Positions 22,613-32,850 of a DNA stretch of 64,000 bases are shown here, piece by piece; position 1 is the first letter of the stretch; each line of letters begins with the position of its first letter. Made by a program: the position numbers and the translations under genes. Location: positions 6,515,001-6,579,000 of the forward strand of contig JAGUCH010000008.1 in assembly GCA_019096065.1 (NCBI GenBank), in the 5' to 3' direction. The stretch is from Paracyclopina nana (taxonomy: Eukaryota > Arthropoda > Copepoda > Cyclopoida > Cyclopettidae). The notes below the pieces were generated by a model that had not been told where the DNA came from, did not search any database, and was given only the letters and a program-made list of their open reading frames with translations.

Positions 22613-22765
22613 TTACATTTTCTTCATCACATGTGTACTTGCTGAATCACGGCTGCTTAGATTTTTTTCCATTGGATATTACAGGGGAGATGTCTTTCCA
22701 ATCCAGTACTTTGGTCTGCTGAACTCACTTCAGGATTTTGGTAAGTTTGACCATTTTGATCCCTA

Positions 22766-25258
22766 GTCGACTTGGGGTTTCCTTTCTCGTTCTCATTCAA
22801 GTTGCGAATCCTGGCATCCTTTCTCTTTCTCATTCAAGTTGCGAATCCTCGCTTATACCATGTGAAGGATTGGGTGTGAGTTTATTTTTGAAAAAAAAAA
22901 AAAATTTGTAAGACTTTTTCACCATGTGATGATTTTGTGGACTATTTGAATAATTCATGTGACAACTTGCCGTTCTCTGATTTGGTCGTTGTTTTAGCTC
23001 TGAACATGTTTACACCCTAAAAACGTCTACATTATTTCCCCTAATTTCAGCTTGTGGCTGAGTACCATTTCTTAAAGGTAATTTTGATATTTCTCCTTAA
23101 GTGTATACTTTTTTAATATGATGATTTAAAAGCTGGCTTGCTGGTCAAACAATGATCTAAATTTAATGCTCTGATTTTAACAATCTTGCTTTTAGAACTC
23201 TTTTGTAAAACTGTTAACATTTTTTAGCATTTATTTTGATTTTTCAGGCTTTCCGAGTCTTTTCGGCTGCTGTGGATTTTCTGGGTGGAAGCGTAACCTT
23301 CAAGGCCTTTGTAAAAGGCTGCCTTGATTGACTTCTATGGCTTTGGCATTCCTATCTTTAATAGGATGGTCTTGCTTTTTGGGCCCCTAAGGATGTCTCC
23401 GCTATCACGTAAGTTCAGGCTGTTTGTTATGCTTAAGTTAGCTAGCATATGATGAATTATCCCAGGAACTTACTTAATAAAGCATGATTACAAGTAATGT
23501 CTGAGCACCTTTGGAAACTTGTTGACATTGTGCATGTCGAATTAGGGCTGCATAACTATTCAAGTAATCTTGCTTTTCAGGGATGATGTACTTAGAAATC
23601 ATTCGGATAGCAAATGGATTTGCTAACTCCAATCTTCTACGTGGTTTCTTGGTATCTTCACAAGACTAAAGACTGAGCCTTTCAGTGGCACTTCATGCAA
23701 GGTAACATAATTTTTTTCATGACCATGCAACATTTAAATTGATGTTGAATAAGCAGGCTTGTTGGAACGAATCTTTTTCCTAACCGCAAACGTAAGAAAT
23801 TACTAGATATTTGTGGCCTTTCACGTTTTTTAACGTTTTCCTCGCCTTCTTAAACTGCACGCGTTCAATGCCTGTATTATTGAATGGGCATTTGTTAAAG
23901 CTTTGTCAATCACTGTTCTCGAGTACCATGATGAGAAAACATATTGATATGAACATGACATGAATTCTCAATTGGCTTTCCTTTTAAGCCCATTTCGTGT
24001 TAACGCCCAGCTTTTTCATTAGCTGTGCCACTCAACTGCGGATTCGGGTTCAGTCCATCGCGGATTTTAATACATCTTCCTGGTAATTCTTTGGTGATCT
24101 TTGAGGCTGGACCGAAATTGAAACCGATTCGTGGCCTGCGAATCGTTCTTCCTTAACGTCAAATTTGGCTGTCATTTCTAGTCCAAGGAGGGCAAAGTGA
24201 CTCGATCTGTTTGTCAGAGTAAGTTTCATGTTAATCCAATGTCTCGTACTTCTTCTTTATGATGACCTGCCGTTGTTATCTGAATATTACATGTTTAGTA
24301 TTGTGATCTGAATGTGTTGGTATTTTTGCTCTTTTCGTGACAAAGCTTGGTGTTTAACTAGACTTATCACTTGATTTCAGACTTTGGCTTGGTACCGTGG
24401 TGTGGGTAATTTCAATTGTTCTGATATTTTACGGTAAGATGGACATTTTTCTCCTCTAGCGCGTATGTTTTGGCATATGATGATTTTCTCATATCACTGA
24501 ACTAACACTGATAAAATCTTTAACTCTGAACTCGTTGTTCTTGCTACTCATTACAAAGAATTCATGGGCAGGTTTTGATCCGTTGCTTTGTTCTCCATAT
24601 TTCAGGCTTGATTCTGCTCGGCAACCGTGGATAATTCTGGTTGCAAGTGTATCCTTGAAGGCCAACATGAAGTCTGCCTTGGCCGCTTAATCATTCATTT
24701 CTTAGGAGGTCTTTGATATCCTGTAAGTAAATGATGATTGACCATTGTTTCCATATTTGTTGAGAAAATGATGAAGTGAAGGTCCTTCTTATAAAACCAT
24801 GACTACTAATCATATTAGCTCTGAACTAGTTGTTCTTGCTACTCATTACTAAGAATTCATGGGCAGATTTTGATCCGTTCCTTTTTTCTCCATATTTCAG
24901 GCTTAATTCTGCTTGACAACCGTGGATAATTCTGGGCGCAAGCATATCCTTGAAGGCCAATGTTGAAGTCTACATTCATCTCTAAGTAGACCTGAGGCAT
25001 CCTGTAAGTAAATGCCAAATGTTGTTACAATATTTGTTGAGCTAATGATGAACTAATTGCGACACCATCTTAAAAAACCATGACTACAAATCATATCTGA
25101 GCACCTTACGTTTTCTTCATCATATGTGTACTTGCTGAATTACGGCCGCTTAGCTTTTTTTCCATTGGATATTACAGGGGAGATGTCTTTCCAATCCAGT
25201 ACTTTGGTCTGCTGAACTCACTTCAGGATTTTGGTAAGTTTGACCATTTTGATCCCTA
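22766..25258 (+). repeat. snoRNA array unit U1 (2493 bp)
   Basis: First unit of the homogeneous array, starting at GTCGACTTGGGG. It is shorter than the others because it has two instead of three copies of a 37-bp motif. It carries a few private variants (for example CTTTCTCTTTCTC in the motif and TATACTT before family 2). C boxes at 22926, 23118, 23459, 24259, 24477, 24768 and 25045 (families 1, 2, 3, 5, 6, 7, 8). Confidence 0.9.
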
Positions 25259-25269
25259 GTCGACTTGGG

Positions 25270-25385
25270 GTTTCCTTTCTCGTTCTCATTCAAGTTGCGA
25301 ATCCTGGCATCCTTTCTCGTTCTCATTCAAGTTGCGAATCCTGGCATCCTTTCTCGTTCTCATTCAAGTTGCGAATCCTCGCTTA
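25270..25385 (+). repeat. 37-bp minisatellite (3 copies) at the start of each unit
   Basis: Motif TCCTTTCTCGTTCTCATTCA plus 17 more bases, ending CCTGGCA, repeated three times in units 2-12 and twice in U1. P0 has a single diverged equivalent. The motif arose inside the exon remnant. The repeat creates a spurious open frame that also runs into the intron. Confidence 0.8.
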
Positions 25386-25456
25386 TACCATGTGAAGGAT
25401 TGGGCGTGAGTTTATTTTTGAAAAAAAAAAAAAAAAAAAATTTGTAAGACTTTTTC

Positions 25457-25521
25457 ACCATGTGATGATTTTGTGGACTATTTGAATAATTCATGTGACA
25501 ACTTGCCGTTCTCTGATTTGG
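25457..25521 (+). ncRNA. Box C/D snoRNA family 1 (array reference copy)
   Basis: C GTGATGA 25462-25468, D CTGA 25513-25516 (span 55); D to 3' splice site 70 nt. The D' box of P0 has decayed to TTGA. C boxes in the other units start at 22926, 27989, 30523, 33048, 35582, 38109 (D box destroyed), 40642, 43169, 45695, 48227 and 58255. Guide before D: ACAACTTGCCGTTCT. Confidence 0.75.
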
Positions 25522-25586
25522 TCGTTGTTTTAGCTCTGAACATGTTTACACCCTAAAAACGTCTACATTATTTCCCCTAATTTCAG

Positions 25587-25613
25587 CTTGTGGCTGAGTA
25601 CCGTTTCTTAAAG
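25587..25613 (+). other. 27-nt microexon between snoRNA introns 1 and 2
   Basis: Acceptor CCCCTAATTTCAG ends at 25586 and donor GTAATT starts at 25614, leaving an exon of 27 nt (CTTGTGGCTGAGTACCGTTT...). The P0 equivalent is 37 nt. It recurs in every unit. Confidence 0.6.
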
Positions 25614-25648
25614 GTAATTTTGATATTTCTCCTTAAGTGTGTACTTTT

Positions 25649-25715
25649 TTAATATGATGATTTAAAAGCTGGCTTGCTGGTCAAACAATGATCTAAATTT
25701 AATGCTCTGATTTTA
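25649..25715 (+). ncRNA. Box C/D snoRNA family 2 (array reference copy)
   Basis: C ATGATGA 25654-25660, D CTGA 25707-25710 (span 57); D to 3' splice site 73 nt. The ends (TTAA before C, TTTTAA after D) could pair. Other C boxes start at 23118, 28181, 30714 (variant guide), 33240, 35774, 38298, 40834, 43359, 45886, 48419 and 58447. A CTGG after AGCTGGCTTG may act as D'. That 10-nt window could pair with the conserved 28S rRNA stretch CAAGCCAGUU (one G-U pair), to be checked. Confidence 0.8.
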
Positions 25716-25979
25716 ACAATCTTGCTTTTAGAACTCTTTTGTAAAACTGTTAACATTTTTTAGCATTTATTTTGATTTTTCAGGCTTTCCAAGTCTTCTC
25801 GGCTGCTGTGGATTTTCTGGGTGGAAGCGTAACCTTCAAGGCCTTTGTAAAAGGCTGCCTTGATTGACTTCTATGGCTTTGGCATTCCTATCTTTAATAG
25901 GATGGTCTTGCTTTTTGGGCCCCTAAGGATGTCTCCGCTATCACGTAAGTTCAGGCTGTTTGTTATGCTTAAGTTAGCT

Positions 25980-26045
25980 AGCATATGATGAATTATCCCA
26001 GGAACTTACTTAATAAAGCATGATTACAAGTAATGTCTGAGCACC
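25980..26045 (+). ncRNA. Box C/D snoRNA family 3 (array reference copy)
   Basis: C ATGATGA 25985-25991, D CTGA 26037-26040 (span 56); D to 3' splice site 76 nt. Other C boxes start at 23459, 28512, 31046, 33570, 36105, 38639, 41165, 43690, 46217, 48750 and 58778. Guide before D: TTACAAGTAATGT. P0 lacks the D box. Confidence 0.76.
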
Positions 26046-26458
26046 TTTGGAAACTTGTTGACATTGTGCATGTCGAATTAGGGCTGCATAACTATTCAAG
26101 TAATCTTGCTTTTCAGGGATGATGTACTTAGAAATCATTCGGATAGCAAATGGATTTGCTAACTCCAATCTTCTACGTGGTTTCTTGGTATCTTCACAAG
26201 ACTAAAGACTGAGCCTTTCAGTGGCACTTCATGCAAGGTAACGTAATTTTTTTCATGACCATGCAACATTTAAATTGATGTTGAATAAGCAGGCTTGTTG
26301 GAACGAATCTTTTTCCTAACCGCAAACGTAAGAAATTACTAGATATTTGTGGCCTTTCACGTTTTTTAACGTTTTCCTCGCCTTCTTAAACTGCACGCGT
26401 TCAATGCCTGTATTATTGAATGGGCATTTGTTAAAGCTTTGTCAATCACTGTTCTCGA

Positions 26459-26511
26459 GTACCATGATGAGAAAACATATTGATATGAACATGACATGAA
26501 TTCTCAATTGG
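26459..26511 (+). pseudogene. Family 4 snoRNA remnant (array copies)
   Basis: C ATGATGA 26464-26470 is intact, but only CTCA (26503-26506) occurs where D is expected, 52 nt from the 3' splice site instead of about 73. P0 carries about 85 extra nt with two CTGA boxes here. Probably non-functional in all twelve units. It lies in a long intron (26238-26558). Confidence 0.55.
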
Positions 26512-26789
26512 CTTTCCTTTTAAGCCCATTTCGTGTTAACGCCCAGCTTTTTCATTAGCTGTGCCACTCAACTGCGGATTCGGGTTCAGTCCATCGCGGA
26601 TTTTAATACATCTTCCTGGTAATTCTTTGGTGATCTTTGAGGCTGGACCGAAATTGAAACCGATTCGTGGCCTGCGAATCGTTCTTCCTTAACGTCAAAT
26701 TTGGCTGTCATTTCTAGTCCAAGGAGGGCAAAGTGACTCGATCTGTTTGTCAGAGTAAGTTTCATGTTAATCCAATGTCTCGTACTTCT

Positions 26790-26852
26790 TCTTTATGATG
26801 ACCTGCCGTTGTTATCTGAATATTACATGTTTAGTATTGTGATCTGAATGTG
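26790..26852 (+). ncRNA. Box C/D snoRNA family 5 (array reference copy)
   Basis: C ATGATGA 26795-26801, D' CTGA 26816-26819, C'-like ATGTTTA, D CTGA 26844-26847 (span 53); D to 3' splice site 69 nt. Guides CCTGCCGTTGTTAT (D') and AGTATTGTGAT (D). Other C boxes start at 24259, 29322, 31855, 34380, 36914, 39440, 41973, 44500, 47027, 49560 and 59590. Confidence 0.82.
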
Positions 26853-27007
26853 TTGGTATTTTTGCTCTTTTCGTGACAAAGCTTGGTGTTTAACTAGACT
26901 TATCACTTGATTTCAGACTTTGGCTTGGTACCGTGGTGTGGGTAATTTCAATTGTTCTGATATTTTACGGTAAGATGGACATTTTTCTCCTCTAGCGCGT
27001 ATGTTTT

Positions 27008-27070
27008 GGCATATGATGATTTTCTCATATCACTGAACTAACACTGATAAAATCTTTAACTCTGAACTCG
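27008..27070 (+). ncRNA. Box C/D snoRNA family 6 (array reference copy)
   Basis: C ATGATGA 27013-27019, D' CTGA 27033-27036, C' TGATAAA, D CTGA 27062-27065 (span 53); D to 3' splice site 76 nt. Guides TTTTCTCATATCA (D') and AATCTTTAACT (D). Other C boxes start at 24477, 29540, 32073, 34598, 37132, 39658, 42191, 44718, 47245, 49778 and 59808. Confidence 0.84.
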
Positions 27071-27298
27071 TTGTTCTTGCTACTCATTACAAAGAATTCA
27101 TGGGCAGGTTTTGATCCGTTGCTTTGTTCTCCATATTTCAGGCTTGATTCTGCTCGGCAACCGTGGATAATTCTGGTTGCAAGTGTATCCTTGAAGGCCA
27201 ACATGAAGTCTGCCTTGGCCGCTTAATCATTCATTTCTTAGGAGGTCTTTGATATCCTGTAAGTAAATGATGATTGACCATTGTTTCCATATTTGTTG

Positions 27299-27365
27299 AG
27301 AAAATGATGAAGTGAAGGTCCTTCTTATAAAACCATGACTACTAATCATATTAGCTCTGAACTAG
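27299..27365 (+). ncRNA. Box C/D snoRNA family 7 (array reference copy)
   Basis: C ATGATGA 27304-27310, D CTGA 27357-27360 (span 57); D to 3' splice site 76 nt. A second ATGATGA at 27267-27273 is too close to the donor to be the C box. Other C boxes start at 24768, 29831, 32364, 34889, 37423, 39949, 42482, 45009, 47536, 57563 (after the LTR element) and 60099. Confidence 0.78.
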
Positions 27366-27575
27366 TTGTTCTTGCTACTCATTACTAAGAATTCATGGGC
27401 AGATTTTGATCCGTTCCTTTTTTCTCCATATTTCAGGCTTAATTCTGCTTGACAACCGTGGATAATTCTGGGCGCAAGCATATCCTTGAAGGCCAATGTT
27501 GAAGTCTACATTCATCTCTAAGTAGACCTGAGGCATCCTGTAAGTAAATGCCAAATGTTGTTACAATATTTGTTG

Positions 27576-27641
27576 AGCTAATGATGAACTAATTGCGACA
27601 CCATCTTAAAAAACCATGACTACAAATCATATCTGAGCACC
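27576..27641 (+). ncRNA. Box C/D snoRNA family 8 (array reference copy)
   Basis: C ATGATGA 27581-27587, D CTGA 27633-27636 (span 56); D to 3' splice site 77 nt. Other C boxes start at 25045, 30108, 32640, 35166, 37700, 40226, 42759, 45286, 47813, 57840 and 60376. Confidence 0.78.
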
Positions 27642-27794
27642 TTACGTTTTCTTCATCATATGTGTACTTGCTGAATTACGGCCGCTTAGCTTTTTTTCCA
27701 TTGGATATTACAGGGGAGATGTCTTTCCAATCCAGTACTTTGGTCTGCTGAACTCACTTCAGGATTTTGGTAAGTTTGACCATTTTGATCCCTA

Positions 27795-30321
27795 GTCGAC
27801 TTGGGGTTTCCTTTCTCGTTCTCATTCAAGTTGCGAATCCTGGCATCCTTTCTCGTTCTCATTCAAGTTGCGAATCCTGGCATCCTTTCTCGTTCTCATT
27901 CAAGTTGCGAATCCTCGCTTATACCATGTGAAGGATTGGGCGTGAGTTTATTTTTGAAAAAAAAAAATTTGTAAGACTTTTTCACCATGTGATGATTTTG
28001 TGGACTATTTGAATAATTCATGTGACAACTTGCCGTTCTCTGATTTGGTCGTTGTTTTAGCTCTGAACATGTTTACACCCTAAAAACGTCTACATTTTTT
28101 CCCCTAATTTCAGCTTGTGGCTGAGTACCGTTTCTTAAAGGTAATTTTGATATTTCTCCTTAAGTGTGTACTTTTTTAATATGATGATTTAAAAGCTGGC
28201 TTGCTGGTCAAACAATGATCTAAATTTAATGCTCTGATTTTAACAATCTTGCTTTTAGAACTCTTTTGTAAAACTGTTAACATTTTTTAGCATTTATTTT
28301 GATTTTTCAGGCTTTCCAAGTCTTCTCGGCTGCTGTGGATTTTCTGGGTGGAAGCGTAACCTTCAAGGCCTTTGTAAAAGGCTGCCTTGATTGACTTCTA
28401 TGGCTTTGGCATTCCTATCTTTAATAGGATGGTCTTGCTTTTTGGGCCCCTAAGGATGTCTCCGCTATCACGTAAGTTCAGGCTGTTTGTTATGCTTAAG
28501 TTAGCTAGCATATGATGAATTATCCCAGGAACTTACTTAATAAAGCATGATTACAAGTAATGTCTGAGCACCTTTGGAAACTTGTTGACATTGTGCATGT
28601 CGAATTAGGGCTGCATAACTATTCAAGTAATCTTGCTTTTCAGGGATGATGTACTTAGAAATCATTCGGATAGCAAATGGATTTGCTAACTCCAATCTTC
28701 TACGTGGTTTCTTGGTATCTTCACAAGACTAAAGACTGAGCCTTTCAGTGGCACTTCATGCAAGGTAACGTAATTTTTTTCATGACCATGCAACATTTAA
28801 ATTGATGTTGAATAAGCAGGCTTGTTGGAACGAATCTTTTTCCTAACCGCAAACGTAAGAAATTACTAGATATTTGTGGCCTTTCACGTTTTTTAACGTT
28901 TTCCTCGCCTTCTTAAACTGCACGCGTTCAATGCCTGTATTATTGAATGGGCATTTGTTAAAGCTTTGTCAATCACTGTTCTCGAGTACCATGATGAGAA
29001 AACATATTGATATGAACATGACATGAATTCTCAATTGGCTTTCCTTTTAAGCCCATTTCGTGTTAACGCCCAGCTTTTTCATTAGCTGTGCCACTCAACT
29101 GCGGATTCGGGTTCAGTCCATCGCGGATTTTAATACATCTTCCTGGTAATTCTTTGGTGATCTTTGAGGCTGGACCGAAATTGAAACCGATTCGTGGCCT
29201 GCGAATCGTTCTTCCTTAACGTCAAATTTGGCTGTCATTTCTAGTCCAAGGAGGGCAAAGTGACTCGATCTGTTTGTCAGAGTAAGTTTCATGTTAATCC
29301 AATGTCTCGTACTTCTTCTTTATGATGACCTGCCGTTGTTATCTGAATATTACATGTTTAGTATTGTGATCTGAATGTGTTGGTATTTTTGCTCTTTTCG
29401 TGACAAAGCTTGGTGTTTAACTAGACTTATCACTTGATTTCAGACTTTGGCTTGGTACCGTGGTGTGGGTAATTTCAATTGTTCTGATATTTTACGGTAA
29501 GATGGACATTTTTCTCCTCTAGCGCGTATGTTTTGGCATATGATGATTTTCTCATATCACTGAACTAACACTGATAAAATCTTTAACTCTGAACTCGTTG
29601 TTCTTGCTACTCATTACAAAGAATTCATGGGCAGGTTTTGATCCGTTGCTTTGTTCTCCATATTTCAGGCTTGATTCTGCTCGGCAACCGTGGATAATTC
29701 TGGTTGCAAGTGTATCCTTGAAGGCCAACATGAAGTCTGCCTTGGCCGCTTAATCATTCATTTCTTAGGAGGTCTTTGATATCCTGTAAGTAAATGATGA
29801 TTGACCATTGTTTCCATATTTGTTGAGAAAATGATGAAGTGAAGGTCCTTCTTATAAAACCATGACTACTAATCATATTAGCTCTGAACTAGTTGTTCTT
29901 GCTACTCATTACTAAGAATTCATGGGCAGATTTTGATCTGTTCCTTTTTTCTCCATATTTCAGGCTTAATTCTGCTTGACAACCGTGGATAATTCTGGGC
30001 GCAAGCATATCCTTGAAGGCCAATGTTGAAGTCTACATTCATCTCTAAGTAGACCTGAGGCATCCTGTAAGTAAATGCCAAATGTTGTTACAATATTTGT
30101 TGAGCTAATGATGAACTAATTGCGACACCATCTTAAAAAACCATGACTACAAATCATATCTGAGCACCTTACGTTTTCTTCATCATATGTGTACTTGCTG
30201 AATTACGGCCGCTTAGCTTTTTTTCCATTGGATATTACAGGGGAGATGTCTTTCCAATCCAGTACTTTGGTCTGCTGAACTCACTTCAGGATTTTGGTAA
30301 GTTTGACCATTTTGATCCCTA
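27795..30321 (+). repeat. snoRNA array unit U3 (2527 bp)
   Basis: Same exon/intron order as U2, apparently differing by a handful of bases and a shorter poly(A) run after the first donor. One guide-flanking variant, TTTTGATCTGTTCC near 29933, is private to this unit. Confidence 0.9.
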
Positions 30322-32850
30322 GTCGACTTGGGGTTTCCTTTCTCGTTCTCATTCAAGTTGCGAATCCTGGCATCCTTTCTCGTTCTCATTCAAGTTGCGA
30401 ATCCTGGCATCCTTTCTCGTTCTCATTCAAGTTGCGAATCCTCGCTTATACCATGTGAAGGATTGGGCGTGAGTTTATTTTTGAAAAAAAAAAAAAAAAA
30501 AATTGTAAGACTTTTTCACCATGTGATGATTTTGTGGACTATTTGAATAATTCATGTGACAACTTGCCGTTCTCTGATTTGGTCGTTGTTTTAGCTCTGA
30601 ACATGTTTACACCCTAAAAACGTCTACATTATTTCCCCTAATTTCAGCTTGTGGCTGAGTACCGTTTCTTAAAGGTAATTTTGATATTTCTCCTTAAGTG
30701 TGTACTTTTTAATATGATGATTTATACGCTGGCTTGCTGGTCGAACAATGATCTAAATTTTATTCTCTGATTTTATCATACTTGCTTTTAGAACTCTTTT
30801 TGTAAAACTGTTAACATTTGTTAGCATTTATTTTGATTTTTCAGGCTTTCCAAGTCTTCTCGGCTGCTGTGGATTTTCTGGGTGGAAGCGTAACCTTCAA
30901 GGCCTTTGTAAAAGGCTGCCTTGATTGACTTCTATGGCTTTGGCATTCCTATCTTTAATAGGATGGTCTTGCTTTTTGGGCCCCTAAGGATGTCTCCGCT
31001 ATCACGTAAGTTCAGGCTGTTTGTTATGCTTAAGTTAGCTAGCATATGATGAATTATCCCAGGAACTTACTTAATAAAGCATGATTACAAGTAATGTCTG
31101 AGCACCTTTGGAAACTTGTTGACATTGTGCATGTCGAATTAGGGCTGCATAACTATTCTAGTAATCTTGCTTTTCAGGGATGATGTACTTAGAAATCATT
31201 CGGATAGCAAATGGATTTGCTAACTCCAATCTTCTACGTGGTTTCTTGGTATCTTCACAAGACTAAAGACTGAGCCTTTCAGTGGCACTTCATGCAAGGT
31301 AACGTAATTTTTTCATGACCATGCAACATTTAAATTGATGTTGAATAAGCAGGCTTGTTGGAACGAATCTTTTTCCTAACCGCAAACGTAAGAAATTACT
31401 AGATATTTGTGGCCTTTCACGTTTTTTAACGTTTTCCTCGCCTTCTTAAACTGCACGCGTTCAATGCCTGTATTATTGAATGGGCATTTGTTAAAGCTTT
31501 GTCAATCACTGTTCTCGAGTACCATGATGAGAAAACATATTGATATGAACATGACATGAATTCTCAATTGGCTTTCCTTTTAAGCCCATTTCGTGTTAAC
31601 GCCCAGCTTTTTCATTAGCTGTGCCACTCAACTGCGGATTCGGGTTCAGTCCATCGCGGATTTTAATACATCTTCCTGGTAATTCTTTGGTGATCTTTGA
31701 GGCTGGACCGAAATTGAAACCGATTCGTGGCCTGCGAATCGTTCTTCCTTAACGTCAAATTTGGCTGTCATTTCTAGTCCAAGGAGGGCAAAGTGACTCG
31801 ATCTGTTTGTCAGAGTAAGTTTCATGTTAATCCAATGTCTCGTACTTCTTCTTTATGATGACCTGCCGTTGTTATCTGAATATTACATGTTTAGTATTGT
31901 GATCTGAATGTGTTGGTATTTTTGCTCTTTTCGTGACAAAGCTTGGTGTTTAACTAGACTTATCACTTGATTTCAGACTTTGGCTTGGTACCGTGGTGTG
32001 GGTAATTTCAATTGTTCTGATATTTTACGGTAAGATGGACATTTTTCTCCTCTAGCGCGTATGTTTTGGCATATGATGATTTTCTCATATCACTGAACTA
32101 ACACTGATAAAATCTTTAACTCTGAACTCGTTGTTCTTGCTACTCATTACAAAGAATTCATGGGCAGGTTTTGATCCGTTGCTTTGTTCTCCATATTTCA
32201 GGCTTGATTCTGCTCGGCAACCGTGGATAATTCTGGTTGCAAGTGTATCCTTGAAGGCCAACATGAAGTCTGCCTTGGCCGCTTAATCATTCATTTCTTA
32301 GGAGGTCTTTGATATCCTGTAAGTAAATGATGATTGACCATTGTTTCCATATTTGTTGAGAAAATGATGAAGTGAAGGTCCTTCTTATAAAACCATGACT
32401 ACTAATCATATTAGCTCTGAACTAGTTGTTCTTGCTACTCATTACTAAGAATTCATGGGCAGATTTTGATCCGTTCCTTTTTCTCCATATTTCAGGCTTA
32501 ATTCTGCTTGACAACCGTGGATAATTCTGGGCGCAAGCATATCCTTGAAGGCCAATGTTGAAGTCTACATTCATCTCTAAGTAGACCTGAGGCATCCTGT
32601 AAGTAAATGCCAAATGTTGTTACAATATTTGTTGAGCTAATGATGAACTAATTGCGACACCATCTTAAAAACCATGACTACAAATCATATCTGAGCACCT
32701 TACGTTTTCTTCATCATATGTGTACTTGCTGAATTACGGCCGCTTAGCTTTTTCCATTGGATATTACAGGGGAGATGTCTTTCCAATCCAGTACTTTGGT
32801 CTGCTGAACTCACTTCAGGATTTTGGTAAGTTTGACCATTTTGATCCCTA
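30322..32850 (+). repeat. snoRNA array unit U4 (2529 bp), with divergent family-2 patch
   Basis: Near-identical to U3 except for a cluster of changes at about 30705-30830 that alters family 2, including its guide before D (AAATTTTATTCT instead of AAATTTAATGCT). C and D boxes stay intact (30714-30720, 30767-30770). Confidence 0.9.

Larger units (their letters stand above)
20336..22765 (+). repeat. P0: diverged progenitor-like copy of the 2.53-kb snoRNA unit
   Basis: Begins at GTCGAC inside exon 20220-20408 and aligns through to the first array unit, with substitutions and indels throughout. It differs in structure from the units. It lacks the exon between snoRNA families 3 and 4, has a 37-nt rather than 27-nt exon after family 1, carries a longer family-4 region with its own D box, and has a 26-nt internal duplication in family 5. 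It is contiguous with a complete upstream exon, so it probably represents the unduplicated ancestral arrangement. Confidence 0.75.
25259..27794 (+). repeat. snoRNA array unit U2 (2536 bp), reference copy
   Basis: Exons: 25587-25613 (27-nt microexon), 25784-25944, 26117-26237, 26559-26754, 26917-26969, 27142-27258, 27437-27539, 27714-27769. Introns between them carry families 1-8 in order. The first 150 bp are the 3' half of an ancestral exon with three 37-bp repeats, followed by a GTGAGT donor and a poly(A) run of variable length. Confidence 0.92.

Noticed and set aside
25265-25447. Repeated ~60-97 codon frame (GFPFSFSFKL...) at the start of each unit
   Set aside because: Starts with TTG, is created by the 37-bp repeat, and runs through a GTGAGT donor and a poly(A) run (poly-Lys) whose length varies between units.
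27267-27273. ATGATGA near the donor of the family-7 intron
   Set aside because: Only 8 nt after the 5' splice site and without a CTGA at the usual distance; the second ATGATGA 37 nt later fits the common geometry.
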